A DNA stretch of 64,000 bases from Aureispira sp. CCB-QB1 (lineage in GTDB: Bacteria; Bacteroidota; Bacteroidia; Chitinophagales; Saprospiraceae): assembly GCA_945870185.1 (NCBI GenBank), contig CAMBRK010000009.1, positions 23,491 through 87,490 of the forward strand, given 5' to 3'. Shown here one piece after another: positions 18,457-26,449 of the stretch. Positions within the stretch are counted from its first letter, which is position 1, and the number at the start of each line of letters is the position of its first letter. A program made the position numbers and the translations under genes. The notes below the pieces were generated by a model. That model had not been told where the DNA came from, ran no database searches, and was given only the letters and a program-made list of their open reading frames with translations.

Positions 18457-19347
18457 ATGAACATTAACGCGACTTTTATTTGTATTCTCATCATTTTTTC
18501 AAATTCTTGCAAAAAACCAAATGGGTATCTTTGCCATAAAGAAACTAAAGTTTTAGGTGACACCACTAATGCAGATAGCATAATTAAATCCACCTTGGCC
18601 CAAGCAGATGTAAAACAAAAAGATACATCATTAAATAAAATTGAAGTTTTTAAAACTGTAAGAATACTCCCCAAACCTGATGGCTTAATTGATTCAGTGG
18701 TTATATATGGGTCGGCAGATAACGAATCCAATTTTAAATATGTAGATAGTATTTTCGTATATTATTTTCCCAAAGTAAAAGGAAAAGTTTATCCATGGGG
18801 AGAAAAAAACCAGGAAAATGACGTGCCAAAAATGTATTTTCAAGAGAATCAAAACTGTTTTGGTCATTTCAATGATGATACCCAAATAGATTTATTTTTT
18901 GCTAATGATTCAGGTGGTTCTGGTGGAACTTATTACAATATATTTAATTATAATGCAAAATTAAAAACACATAAAATGGAAAAGCTACTCTTTCATAAAC
19001 CCAATATATGTTTTGTTAGGAAATCCAAACACTATTTAAGTATTGGAAAAGGTGGTGATAGTTTTATTGCAGGAGAAAGATTTGCATTTTCTGGTGACTC
19101 CATAAAACGTCTTAGTTTGTTTACCTCTCATTATAAAGCCGGAGGAACTACTAAATATGATACTATTAGGGTGGTGTATTCGTACTTTTCTAATGATAAT
19201 GATTGGTTAGGAAAGAAAGAAGAATGCTATACTTGGACTGATCTCAAAACAGATCAAGAAAAAAGTACCTGCAGTACATTTATGCAGCGACTGGAAAATC
19301 AGTTGTGGAAAGATTGGGAGGTTTATTGTACCATCAGTAATGACTAA
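18457..19347 (+). CDS. Predicted lipoprotein, second of a tandem paralogous pair
   Basis: 296-aa lipoprotein with lipobox FSNSC near residue 18. It is similar to the preceding protein in the same order: DGLIDSVVIYGSA, VDSIFVYY, then HFNDDTQIDLFFANDSGGSG, which keeps the D-x-N-x-D...D pattern of a degenerate FG-GAP loop. The two therefore look like a tandem duplication that has diverged well below easy recognition at the DNA level. The product is probably displayed on the outer membrane or in the periplasm. No partner gene suggests a function. Confidence 0.6.
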   Translation: MNINATFICILIIFSNSCKKPNGYLCHKETKVLGDTTNADSIIKSTLAQADVKQKDTSLNKIEVFKTVRILPKPDGLIDSVVIYGSADNESNFKYVDSIFVYYFPKVKGKVYPWGEKNQENDVPKMYFQENQNCFGHFNDDTQIDLFFANDSGGSGGTYYNIFNYNAKLKTHKMEKLLFHKPNICFVRKSKHYLSIGKGGDSFIAGERFAFSGDSIKRLSLFTSHYKAGGTTKYDTIRVVYSYFSNDNDWLGKKEECYTWTDLKTDQEKSTCSTFMQRLENQLWKDWEVYCTISND

Positions 19348-19792
19348 AGCATCATATAATGATATTCCTACCATAGTATTAGTTTACTAGCACAATGCTA
19401 TTACCCTTAAGTATAAGAATAATAAGGTTTTTTTATAAAAATATAGGGTTTTCATAGCAATCACATATGACAACCCTATGACAATGTGCTTTGACGGTAG
19501 GGCCAAAGTTGGAGGAAGGTCGTACCATCCATTTACAAGATAGAGAGCTATAATCAAAACGTCAATAATACACTCAAAATTCACTATCATTAGATCGGAG
19601 AAGGCTGCGATTGTAACACAGTTTTGCCATGTCCGCACCATAAATCTGAGACGGAATTATTAGTTGGGAAGAAAGCCACTAATGCTAATCAAACGTGATA
19701 TGGCTTTGGCTTTAGTAATTTTAGATATACAGCCTTTTGGCAAAAAGAATTAAAGCGACTTTATTAGTAATCTCATATGGAGTACTTTTACA
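19348..19792. other. 445-bp stretch without a supported gene
   Basis: Frames here are short, with unusual amino acid content, and none has a signal or family motif. The only structure is a strong hairpin at 19443-19479. It may be a decayed gene or insertion remnant; nothing in it is recognisable. Confidence 0.5.
19443..19479. repeat. Hairpin in a gene-free stretch
   Basis: ATAGGGTT and TCATA on the left (19443-19456) pair with TATGA and AACCCTAT on the right (19466-19479), with a single mismatch between the two blocks and a 9-nt loop. No T run follows on either strand, so its role is open. Confidence 0.6.
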
Positions 19793-20563
19793 TCACTCCA
19801 CCCATACTTCATCCACAAAAAGCCAAGCCGGATGTCCTCTGCCATCATGCCAATCGGGAATGGATGATAAGGGCTCGATGATCAATTTTAGTTGATTGTA
19901 CTGCTTTTTAGGCACGTTTATCGCGTTAATGGAATGATTTGAAGTGCTCTTTTGAGTACTATCTTCAAAGTTTTTTTTAATGAGCAGCTTGTTGTTTTCA
20001 TCAAAGACTGAAATTTTGGAAGGACCAAATATCCATGCTCCCTGATGGGTCAAATGGGAGATGTGGATGGTGGTGATAAACTGATGAATATCCGGCTGAA
20101 ACGTAATCTCTACCGGACCTTTGTCGTATCCTAAATAGTTTTTGGTATAAGACATATCTCCGAACTGACCATCAAAAAGTGTTTTAGAACCTTCATCAGC
20201 ATATTTGGGATTCGGTTCAGAAACTATATAACTCAAAATCTTTTTCCCACTTGCCACAAAAGCAGCTGAGACCGTTTCTGAAGGGTCAAAATTCTGGTGA
20301 AATGCTTTGGCTTTAATGATGCACGGCTTATTGATTTTGAGTGGTCTCTGGTAGCGCTTAGACTTTAATGCAGGCTCATTGCCATCTAAAGTATATCGGA
20401 TAGTTGCGCCTTCCATTCTGAAATCCAGCACCAGGTTTTGTGGATGAGCCTTGCTGACCATTGCCATTTGGATGTTAGCCTTGGGTGGGCTCAGTTGAAT
20501 TTTTTGTGCGAAACTAACGTTCGATAGCCCACAAAACAGTATCCATATCAACCATCTAAACAT
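19793..20563 (-). CDS. Exported protein with chitobiase_C-like and F5/8-like domains
   Basis: About 256 aa from the ATG at 20563; the longer frame to 20722 lies inside the upstream gene. A signal peptide runs to NVSFAQ (about 1-20). A chitobiase/hexosaminidase C-terminal domain follows at about 45-95 (GATIRYTLDGNEPALKSK). A discoidin-like beta domain ends in IPDWHDGRGHPAWLFVDEVWV. That last motif recurs in the cytochrome protein at 22854-24998, so the two are related through this module. The start codon overlaps the stop of the NHL gene by 8 nt. The domains suggest carbohydrate or cell-surface binding (inference). It is the last gene of the cluster. Confidence 0.75.
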   Translation of the reverse strand: MFRWLIWILFCGLSNVSFAQKIQLSPPKANIQMAMVSKAHPQNLVLDFRMEGATIRYTLDGNEPALKSKRYQRPLKINKPCIIKAKAFHQNFDPSETVSAAFVASGKKILSYIVSEPNPKYADEGSKTLFDGQFGDMSYTKNYLGYDKGPVEITFQPDIHQFITTIHISHLTHQGAWIFGPSKISVFDENNKLLIKKNFEDSTQKSTSNHSINAINVPKKQYNQLKLIIEPLSSIPDWHDGRGHPAWLFVDEVWVE

Positions 20564-21581
20564 AAGGCGTAAATTTATAGGGTAAAACCTGTCCACTATT
20601 CCATTGGCACACATATAAGCTGCCTTCATCATCGACGAGTACGTCATGCGGATGTTTAAACAGTTTGGCGGTCTGATAGTTTTCTTTACATACGGTTCCA
20701 TCATATGTTGGCGTAGCGCCACCGGGGGCTGAAATCAACTTATTGTCCTGATCTAAGATGATGACAAATCCTGTTTCTGCATTTCCGGTACTTCCAGAAG
20801 TCAGGACTGCCGCATATAGGTAGTCACCTTGGATGACCGGACGACAAACATTGGCGCCTGGCAAAGATATGGTTTCCAAATAAGTGCCGTCCAAACTATA
20901 TCTTTTGAAGCAACAACGATTTCTATCAGTGACGATCAAGGTGGGTGTTTCTCTTCGGGTATCTATACAAATACCATGTGCATTGTCGAGATGTTTTGGT
21001 TCAGGTCCTCGGCCACCAAAGATATTTTTAAGTTTTCCATCTGCTCCATAATGTATGATATATTGCGCTCCATAACCGTCTGCCACGTAGATGTCGCCAT
21101 CTTTGGTTACCGCTGTCTCTGTAGGGACGAATGATGCCTTATTTTGATATTTTTCTGATTCTGCAGGAAAGTCCCAGGTTTGTATAATCTTGCCATCCAA
21201 AGTTGTTTTATAAAATTGATGTCGGTCAGTATCTGTCACCAGCAGAAATTCATCTCCTTTGACACCACCGATCGTAAGTCCGTGTCCGCCGGGAAATTCA
21301 TTACCATAAGTGGATAAGATTTTCCCGCTTTTAGACATTTTGATAAAGTTGTTGCGGGTATCATTGGTGAGCAGGATGATTTCTTTATCTGCAGTAAATA
21401 CCATTTCGTGGCAATCTTTGACACCAGGTAAAGTGGGATTACCGGCCAGCCAATCTTTATCCCAAGTATATTTTTTATTTTGGTGACCAAAGACTGGTTT
21501 TGATGCATCCAAAGGTAATGATAACCATGGTAAAGTGGCTAATATGGTAGTGGATTGGGTGATGAAGGTTCTTCGGTGCAT
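20556..21581 (-). CDS. Tat-exported NHL-repeat beta-propeller protein
   Basis: 341-aa protein. The N-terminus MHRRTFITQSTTILATL fits a twin-arginine signal (RRTFI), so it is probably folded in the cytoplasm, often with a cofactor, before export. The body is a six-bladed NHL-type propeller, with repeated blade cores such as KDGDIYVADGYGAQYIIHYG, DNAHGICIDTRRETPTLIVT and HPHDVLVDDEGSLYVCQW. Cysteines in two blades (RNRCCFKRY) are unusual. It is translationally coupled to the chitobiase_C gene by an 8-nt overlap. Context with PSD1/DUF1501 genes suggests a role in periplasmic oxidation or polysaccharide handling, which is inference. Confidence 0.8.
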   Translation of the reverse strand: MHRRTFITQSTTILATLPWLSLPLDASKPVFGHQNKKYTWDKDWLAGNPTLPGVKDCHEMVFTADKEIILLTNDTRNNFIKMSKSGKILSTYGNEFPGGHGLTIGGVKGDEFLLVTDTDRHQFYKTTLDGKIIQTWDFPAESEKYQNKASFVPTETAVTKDGDIYVADGYGAQYIIHYGADGKLKNIFGGRGPEPKHLDNAHGICIDTRRETPTLIVTDRNRCCFKRYSLDGTYLETISLPGANVCRPVIQGDYLYAAVLTSGSTGNAETGFVIILDQDNKLISAPGGATPTYDGTVCKENYQTAKLFKHPHDVLVDDEGSLYVCQWNSGQVLPYKFTPYV

Positions 21582-21621
21582 AGGAGTATCTATTAGGTTA
21601 ATTTGTTCTTTAAGTGATTTT

Positions 21622-21885
21622 TCATAACTTGTAATGACCTAAAAATGAATGAATTTTAATATGACCAATTTCAACTTCATAAATAAGTCTGTTTTCTTTA
21701 TCAATTCTTCTTGACCATTTACCCTTCCAATTATATTTCAATGGTTCAGGTTTTCCTGGTCCTTTAAATGGAGAGACTAATATAGATTTTATCAACATAT
21801 CCATTCGATTAAGAATCTTTTTATTTCGATTTTTTTTAATGTAAATAAGATCTTCAACTGCTTCTGAGCCTAACCTTATTTCCAT
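21622..21885 (-). CDS. YoeB-family mRNA interferase toxin
   Basis: 87-aa RelE-superfamily toxin of the Txe/YoeB branch, recognised by GKPEPLKYNWKGKWSRRID, then ENRLIYEVE and the terminal GHYKL. YoeB toxins cut ribosome-bound mRNA, with catalytic Glu, Arg and a C-terminal His/Tyr; all have candidates here (E in KPEP, R in SRRI, HY at the end). Its start overlaps the end of the antitoxin gene by 10 nt, the normal antitoxin-first order. It sits with a second, divergent TA pair, together interrupting a five-gene leftward cluster. Confidence 0.88.
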   Translation of the reverse strand: MEIRLGSEAVEDLIYIKKNRNKKILNRMDMLIKSILVSPFKGPGKPEPLKYNWKGKWSRRIDKENRLIYEVEIGHIKIHSFLGHYKL

Positions 21886-22073
21886 AAGTCTTCGGCTGTA
21901 AAAACCGTATATTCTCCTTTTGAAAAAGACGCATCACTTCTTTTTAATTTTTCTTCAAATGCTTCATTATACATTCTATCTGAAGTAGTTTCAAATGGGA
22001 TTTCCATTTTCTTTAACATTTCTTTGACCGCTTTCAACTTCTTTTTATCAGGTCGAACTATTAACGTATCCAT
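21876..22073 (-). CDS. Antitoxin of the YoeB-type pair
   Basis: About 65 aa from the ATG at 22073 (MDTLIVRPDKKKLKAVKEML); the frame to 22097 adds eight residues with no Shine-Dalgarno advantage. The N-terminus looks like a short DNA-binding and dimerisation segment, the C-terminus (GEYTVFTAEDLWK) like the toxin-wrapping tail found in many Bacteroidota partners of YoeB/RelE toxins (DUF2683-like; assignment tentative). Overlap with the toxin gene and length support the role. Autoregulation is expected from the family but no operator was picked out. Confidence 0.75.
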   Translation of the reverse strand: MDTLIVRPDKKKLKAVKEMLKKMEIPFETTSDRMYNEAFEEKLKRSDASFSKGEYTVFTAEDLWK

Positions 22074-22288
22074 ATTTGATATTTTAATTTTATACAAATG
22101 TAAGGCAAATTGTTTATTGTTAGAAATATTTTACCAAAATCGAGTATTTTCACTCCAGCTGGATTACTATTTGAAGTTTCTCAGGTATTTGATCAAAAAT
22201 ATCTATAACTTATTACATGATCGATTCATATTAAATAGAACTTTTACACGCATTCTATCGTTTCATATTGAAATCAAACGGCAAGCCA

Positions 22289-22495
22289 ATGAAAAGTATA
22301 AGCCCGCAATTTTTGGTAGATGATTTAGGAAATAAAACTTCTGTTTTTCTTTCATTATCGGATTATGAAGCTATGCTAGAAGAGATTGAAGATGCTGAAG
22401 ATAATAAATTGTTTGAAGAATCTATGCAAGAACCTAATGAAGATGGCATAAGTTTGGAAGAATATATGATAAAAAGGGGATTGATGAATGAGTAA
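22289..22495 (+). CDS. Antitoxin of the RelE-type pair
   Basis: About 68 aa from the ATG at 22289 (MKSISPQFLVDDLGNKTSVF); a TTG 21 nt earlier is the only longer start. The sequence TSVFLSLSDYEAMLEEIEDAEDN is typical of short Phd/RelB-like antitoxins of Bacteroidota, with an acidic C-terminus for toxin binding. The stop overlaps the toxin start by 8 nt. It is transcribed away from the YoeB-type antitoxin, so the two antitoxin genes stand head to head about 215 bp apart. Confidence 0.78.
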   Translation: MKSISPQFLVDDLGNKTSVFLSLSDYEAMLEEIEDAEDNKLFEESMQEPNEDGISLEEYMIKRGLMNE

Positions 22496-22745
22496 TTATC
22501 AAATCAGATTATCAAGAAAGGCTGAAAAGATTTTAGATTCTTTACCAAATCAAGTTGTTTTGACAATCTATGAAGCTCCAAAAAAGCTCTCAATAAACCC
22601 TAAGCCTTTTGGATATAAAAAATTAAAAAAGCATGCAGGTTATAGAATTAGAATAGGTGATTACAGAGCGATTTACATCATTAAGGAAAATGAACTCATT
22701 GTATTGGTGTTAACCATTGGCCGTAGAAAAGATGTTTATGAATAA
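22488..22745 (+). CDS. RelE/ParE-family toxin
   Basis: 85-aa toxin of the RelE type: basic N-terminal helix (YQIRLSRKAEKILDSLP), then FGYKKLKKHAGYRIRIGDYRAIY, and a C-terminal strand with IGRRKDVYE. This GYRIRIGDYRAIY core is the family's clearest motif, with the Arg residues used for RNA cleavage in RelE. It is translationally coupled to its antitoxin by an 8-nt overlap. The pair probably acts on ribosome-bound mRNA, by homology. Confidence 0.88.
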   Translation: MSNYQIRLSRKAEKILDSLPNQVVLTIYEAPKKLSINPKPFGYKKLKKHAGYRIRIGDYRAIYIIKENELIVLVLTIGRRKDVYE

Positions 22746-22853
22746 TTTTAAAACTCCGAAAAAAATATAGGTTTTAGCCAAAAGGCATTTTATAATTATG
22801 TTGCTAATATTGTGGTGTATTGGGAAAGGAAGATTCTGCGGTGCATAGTTTTG

Positions 22854-24998
22854 TCACTTATCATAAAAAAATATCTCATCAATAAACAGCCATCCTCTTT
22901 CTCCTTTTCCGGGATGCCAGTCAGGGATTCGGGGCAGATTTTGGGCTTCTATTTTATAGTATATGAATGGTTGACTTTTTAATGGCATATGGATAACATC
23001 CGACCTGACCTGATCTTTATTGTTTTTTTGGTACGGTGTGATCTTTTGAGTGGACAATAATTGAAACTGCTTTTTATCATGGCTTCCAAATACACTTACC
23101 GCTGTAGGCGGAAATACATACTGCGGCACTTGAAGTCCGTAACAAAATGATATTTTAGTCAATGCTATGGGCTTCTTGTACTCAAAAATAGCGGAGAAAG
23201 GATTTTCTCTGAAGGCTATCCAATTGGGATCCGGAAGATTGTTGATAGGCGCTCTTTTGCCATTGATAAAAGTAAGTGCGCCTTCACCTTTATATTGGAC
23301 ATTGGGCTGTGTGATTAGGATACAACTGTCTGGTGTGGCTCCATTTTCAAATAGTGAAAACTTGACCACATTGCTCGTAAACCAACCGTCTTTTACTGCA
23401 ACGGCTTTGACATCTTTTGATCCCGAAATGGTAAATGGTTTAGAGTACAATGTACCGTGAAGAGAATCAGGTTCGGATCCGTCCAACGTATATTTGATTT
23501 GGGCACCATTGATATAATGTTTTAACACGATCTCTTCTTTTGGCTTGATGATATAACTTTCATTGACCATCAATGGAGCAGACAGTTTGATCTTTAAGTC
23601 TTCCATTGATAATCTATTGAAGGTAATCTTTGGGTATTTTTGCTGCCATTGTTTGACTTTATTTTCAGGAATTTTTGTGTCCGTAATAAATATCTGTCTT
23701 AATGATGGCAATTCATTAAATATTGGCTCAATGGCTTCCGTTATACTTGTATTGGCTAAAGATAGTTCTTCCAGTTTGCTCAATTTACTGAGTTTCAGGA
23801 TGCCCTGATTTGAGACTTTAGTCCCGTTTAGGACCAATTTTTCCAATGAACTAAATTGTGTTATTATTTCTATATCACGATCTGTGACAGGCATGTCAGC
23901 CAAATGAAGGTGTATGAGTTGTTGCTTTACTTGGAGCAATTGTTTCAGGTGTTCAGGGACGTATTCGGATGCTAAAAATAATGAAGCTTTCAAGGCAGGA
24001 CTTCCACCAAACAAAGGTTTGACGGTCATAAAATGAGAATTGAGTGAAGCTAGCGTTTTATTGTCAGCATTACTGAAAGTATATTGTTTTTGTTTTTTGG
24101 TTCCGGTGTTAGCATCATACAACTTTCTGATACTTTCATCGGGTTTATACGCAGACGCTTTTTTGGAAAAAGATGCACCGGAATTGATCCAGGCAATGAT
24201 GATTTCTTTTTCTTGCGCTGTCAGTTGTGGTTTGCCATCAGGTGGCATGTGTTCTTCGTCTTCCAAAGGCAATAACATACTTTGTACCATCAGACTGCTG
24301 TCCGCATTTCCCGGCAGGAGTACTCGTCCAGATTCGCCACCCTTCAAAAGTGATAAGGAATCTGTCATGATCAATCCACCCTTAGTTTTCTCTTCATTGT
24401 GGCAGGAATAACACTTCTTCTCCAATATTGGGTGTACCATTGCCGTAAACAAAGTAGTATTGGTATCAGAAAGTATTTCTTTTACGTCTTTATTGGGAAA
24501 TAGAAAATCTTTGCCGTGAGTGATTTCGGCTCCCTCGTGCCCTGCTACTATGAGAAGTAAGGTATTTATACCAAGTAAAACTTTAGAAAATGTAGGATAC
24601 TTCCCATTTATGATAGAAAGCAAATATACTCCAAAGGCAAATCCAAATCCCGTATTTCTGTGGAAAGCCAATTCATTGACATTATAGGCATCAGGCTCAT
24701 GTGACAATAATGATCCGGAAATAGCCGTAAAAAATGCAAAAAAACCTGTCAGTAAAAGCACAACGTTTAAAACTTTTTCAAAATCAGTAGCTTCAAAACT
24801 TTTTCTAAGTAAAAACAAAATCAGAAACATAACAAACATACCTATGGGCAAATGCAGCATCAAGGGATGCATTCTTCCAGCTATTTTCAGATATTCCGGT
24901 ACGCCTACAAACGAGTCAAAAACAAGGAGGATGACAGCCAATATGGCCAAACCAAAATTTGCATCAGAAATAATACTTGTGATTCTTTGCATCATCAT
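22854..24998 (-). CDS. DUF2231 membrane / PSCyt1 cytochrome / LRR-like / chitobiase_C fusion
   Basis: 714-aa multidomain protein. Residues 10-160 form a DUF2231-type membrane domain with at least four helices, including GRMHPLMLHLPIGM and AGHEGAEITHG with conserved His. Residues about 185-270 are a c-type cytochrome (PSCyt1) with CYSCHN. Residues about 320-460 read like leucine-rich repeats (LEKLVLNGTKVSNQGILKLS type). The end carries a chitobiase_C-like segment (GAQIKYTLDGSEPDS) and the IPDWHPGKGERGWLFIDEIF motif shared with the 256-aa protein at 19793. Its start overlaps the DUF1501 stop by 4 nt (ATGA). Likely a membrane-anchored electron acceptor with an exposed binding module (inference). 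Confidence 0.8.
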   Translation of the reverse strand: MMMQRITSIISDANFGLAILAVILLVFDSFVGVPEYLKIAGRMHPLMLHLPIGMFVMFLILFLLRKSFEATDFEKVLNVVLLLTGFFAFFTAISGSLLSHEPDAYNVNELAFHRNTGFGFAFGVYLLSIINGKYPTFSKVLLGINTLLLIVAGHEGAEITHGKDFLFPNKDVKEILSDTNTTLFTAMVHPILEKKCYSCHNEEKTKGGLIMTDSLSLLKGGESGRVLLPGNADSSLMVQSMLLPLEDEEHMPPDGKPQLTAQEKEIIIAWINSGASFSKKASAYKPDESIRKLYDANTGTKKQKQYTFSNADNKTLASLNSHFMTVKPLFGGSPALKASLFLASEYVPEHLKQLLQVKQQLIHLHLADMPVTDRDIEIITQFSSLEKLVLNGTKVSNQGILKLSKLSKLEELSLANTSITEAIEPIFNELPSLRQIFITDTKIPENKVKQWQQKYPKITFNRLSMEDLKIKLSAPLMVNESYIIKPKEEIVLKHYINGAQIKYTLDGSEPDSLHGTLYSKPFTISGSKDVKAVAVKDGWFTSNVVKFSLFENGATPDSCILITQPNVQYKGEGALTFINGKRAPINNLPDPNWIAFRENPFSAIFEYKKPIALTKISFCYGLQVPQYVFPPTAVSVFGSHDKKQFQLLSTQKITPYQKNNKDQVRSDVIHMPLKSQPFIYYKIEAQNLPRIPDWHPGKGERGWLFIDEIFFYDK

Positions 24999-26449
24999 GC
25001 TATAATATCTTTGACTACATGACCTGCCACATCTGTCAGCCTGTATCGCCGGCCAAGATGTTTATACACTAACTTTTCATGATCCAAACCCAATAAATTC
25101 AACACCGTAGCATGAAAATCATTGATATGTACCGGATTTTCGATAATGTTATAACCAAATTCGTCAGTCTCCCCATAAACTACTCCAGGTTTTACGCCGC
25201 CGCCAGCCATCCAGATACTATACGCCCGTGGATGATGGTCTCTGCCATAAGTATCAGCGGATAATGGTCCCTGGCAATAGTTGGTACGACCAAATTCTCC
25301 GCCCCAAATAACTAAGGTTTCATCCAGTAAGCCTCGTTGTTTCAGATCTTGAACCAAAGCTGCTGATGCACGATCTACATCCTGAGCCTGACCAGGCATT
25401 TCGCCTACCAGATTGACATGTTGATCCCAACCCTGATGATAGATTTGAACAAATCTGACGCCTGATTCTGAGAGTTTTCTGGCCAAAAGACAATTGCTGG
25501 CATAGGTACCTGGCACCAGACAGTCCGGCCCATACAACTTAATCACTGAATCGGGTTCTTTGGAGATATCTGTAATTTCAGGCACTGCAGTTTGCATGCG
25601 ATAGGCCAGTTCGTACTGTTCTATTTTTGTTTTGATTTCGGGATCACCGGTATCTTCAAAATTCATGGAATTTAACTCATTGAGCTTGTCCAACATCTGC
25701 CTTCGGTCATCTCTTGTTATACCATTTTGATCATTGAGATACAGGACTCTTTCTTCGCTATTGCTAAATTGAACGCCTTGATGTTTGCTGTCCAAAAAAC
25801 CATTGGTCCACAGTTTGGAATAGACTCCCTGACCATTTCCCTTACCTTTGGACAAAAGGACACAGTAAGCAGGAAGATTTTGATTTTCTGAGCCCAATCC
25901 ATAACTCAACCATGCACCCATACTCGGACGATTACCCTGTTGTGCGCCAGTCTGCATAAAAGTAAGTGCCGGATCGTGATTGATCGCTTCCGTGTGCATA
26001 GATTTGATGACACAGATATCGTCTACAATTTTGGCCATATTGGGAAATAGATCACTTACCCAAGTGCCCGCATTACCGTATTGTTTGAAAGGAAAATACG
26101 ATCCCACCAAAGGAAATTTATCCTGATTGGCCGTCATGCCGGTGAGACGCTGTCCATTTCTGATGGATTCCGGCAGGTCCTGACCAAACATCTTGTTGAG
26201 CATAGGTTTGTAATCAAAAGTCTCCAATTGTGAGGGCGCTCCATTCTGAAACAGATAGATGACTCTTTTTGCCTTTGGTGCAAAGTGTGGCAAACCATTG
26301 ATAAAGCTGTCAGCTGCATTTTCGGGATCTTTAAATAGATCTTTGATCAGCAAGGAACCTAAAGCTACGCTTCCCAAGCCTACACTCATCTTGCTCAGAA
26401 AGTGCCTTCTATTGACATTAAGTCGGTGTTCAAAAAATGGATTGCTCAT
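24995..26449 (-). CDS. Tat-exported DUF1501 (sulfatase-like) protein
   Basis: 484-aa protein with a twin-arginine leader (VNRRHFLSKMSVGLGSVALG). The body is the DUF1501 domain, related to the alkaline-phosphatase/sulfatase fold: YLFQNGAPSQLETFDYKP near the start, GAWLSYGLG, RFVQIYHQGWDQHVN, LVIWGGEFGRT, GRDHHPRAYSIWMAGGGVKPG. Several His/Asp clusters could hold metals. The activity of the family is not established. It almost always lies beside PSD1/PSCyt1 proteins, as here, with 4-nt overlaps (ATGA) at both ends of the gene. That coupling implies a fixed complex or pathway in the periplasm. Confidence 0.9.
   Translation of the reverse strand: MSNPFFEHRLNVNRRHFLSKMSVGLGSVALGSLLIKDLFKDPENAADSFINGLPHFAPKAKRVIYLFQNGAPSQLETFDYKPMLNKMFGQDLPESIRNGQRLTGMTANQDKFPLVGSYFPFKQYGNAGTWVSDLFPNMAKIVDDICVIKSMHTEAINHDPALTFMQTGAQQGNRPSMGAWLSYGLGSENQNLPAYCVLLSKGKGNGQGVYSKLWTNGFLDSKHQGVQFSNSEERVLYLNDQNGITRDDRRQMLDKLNELNSMNFEDTGDPEIKTKIEQYELAYRMQTAVPEITDISKEPDSVIKLYGPDCLVPGTYASNCLLARKLSESGVRFVQIYHQGWDQHVNLVGEMPGQAQDVDRASAALVQDLKQRGLLDETLVIWGGEFGRTNYCQGPLSADTYGRDHHPRAYSIWMAGGGVKPGVVYGETDEFGYNIIENPVHINDFHATVLNLLGLDHEKLVYKHLGRRYRLTDVAGHVVKDIIA

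Noticed and set aside
19387..19641. 84-codon frame on the minus strand
   Set aside because: No start context, no signal, no motif; it lies in the gene-free stretch with the hairpin.
20564..20722. N-terminal extension of the chitobiase_C protein
   Set aside because: The added 53 codons lie within the NHL gene and hide a proper signal peptide that begins at 20563.
24040..24411. 123-codon frame opposite the DUF2231-cytochrome gene
   Set aside because: Shadow of a well-supported gene with clear domain motifs.
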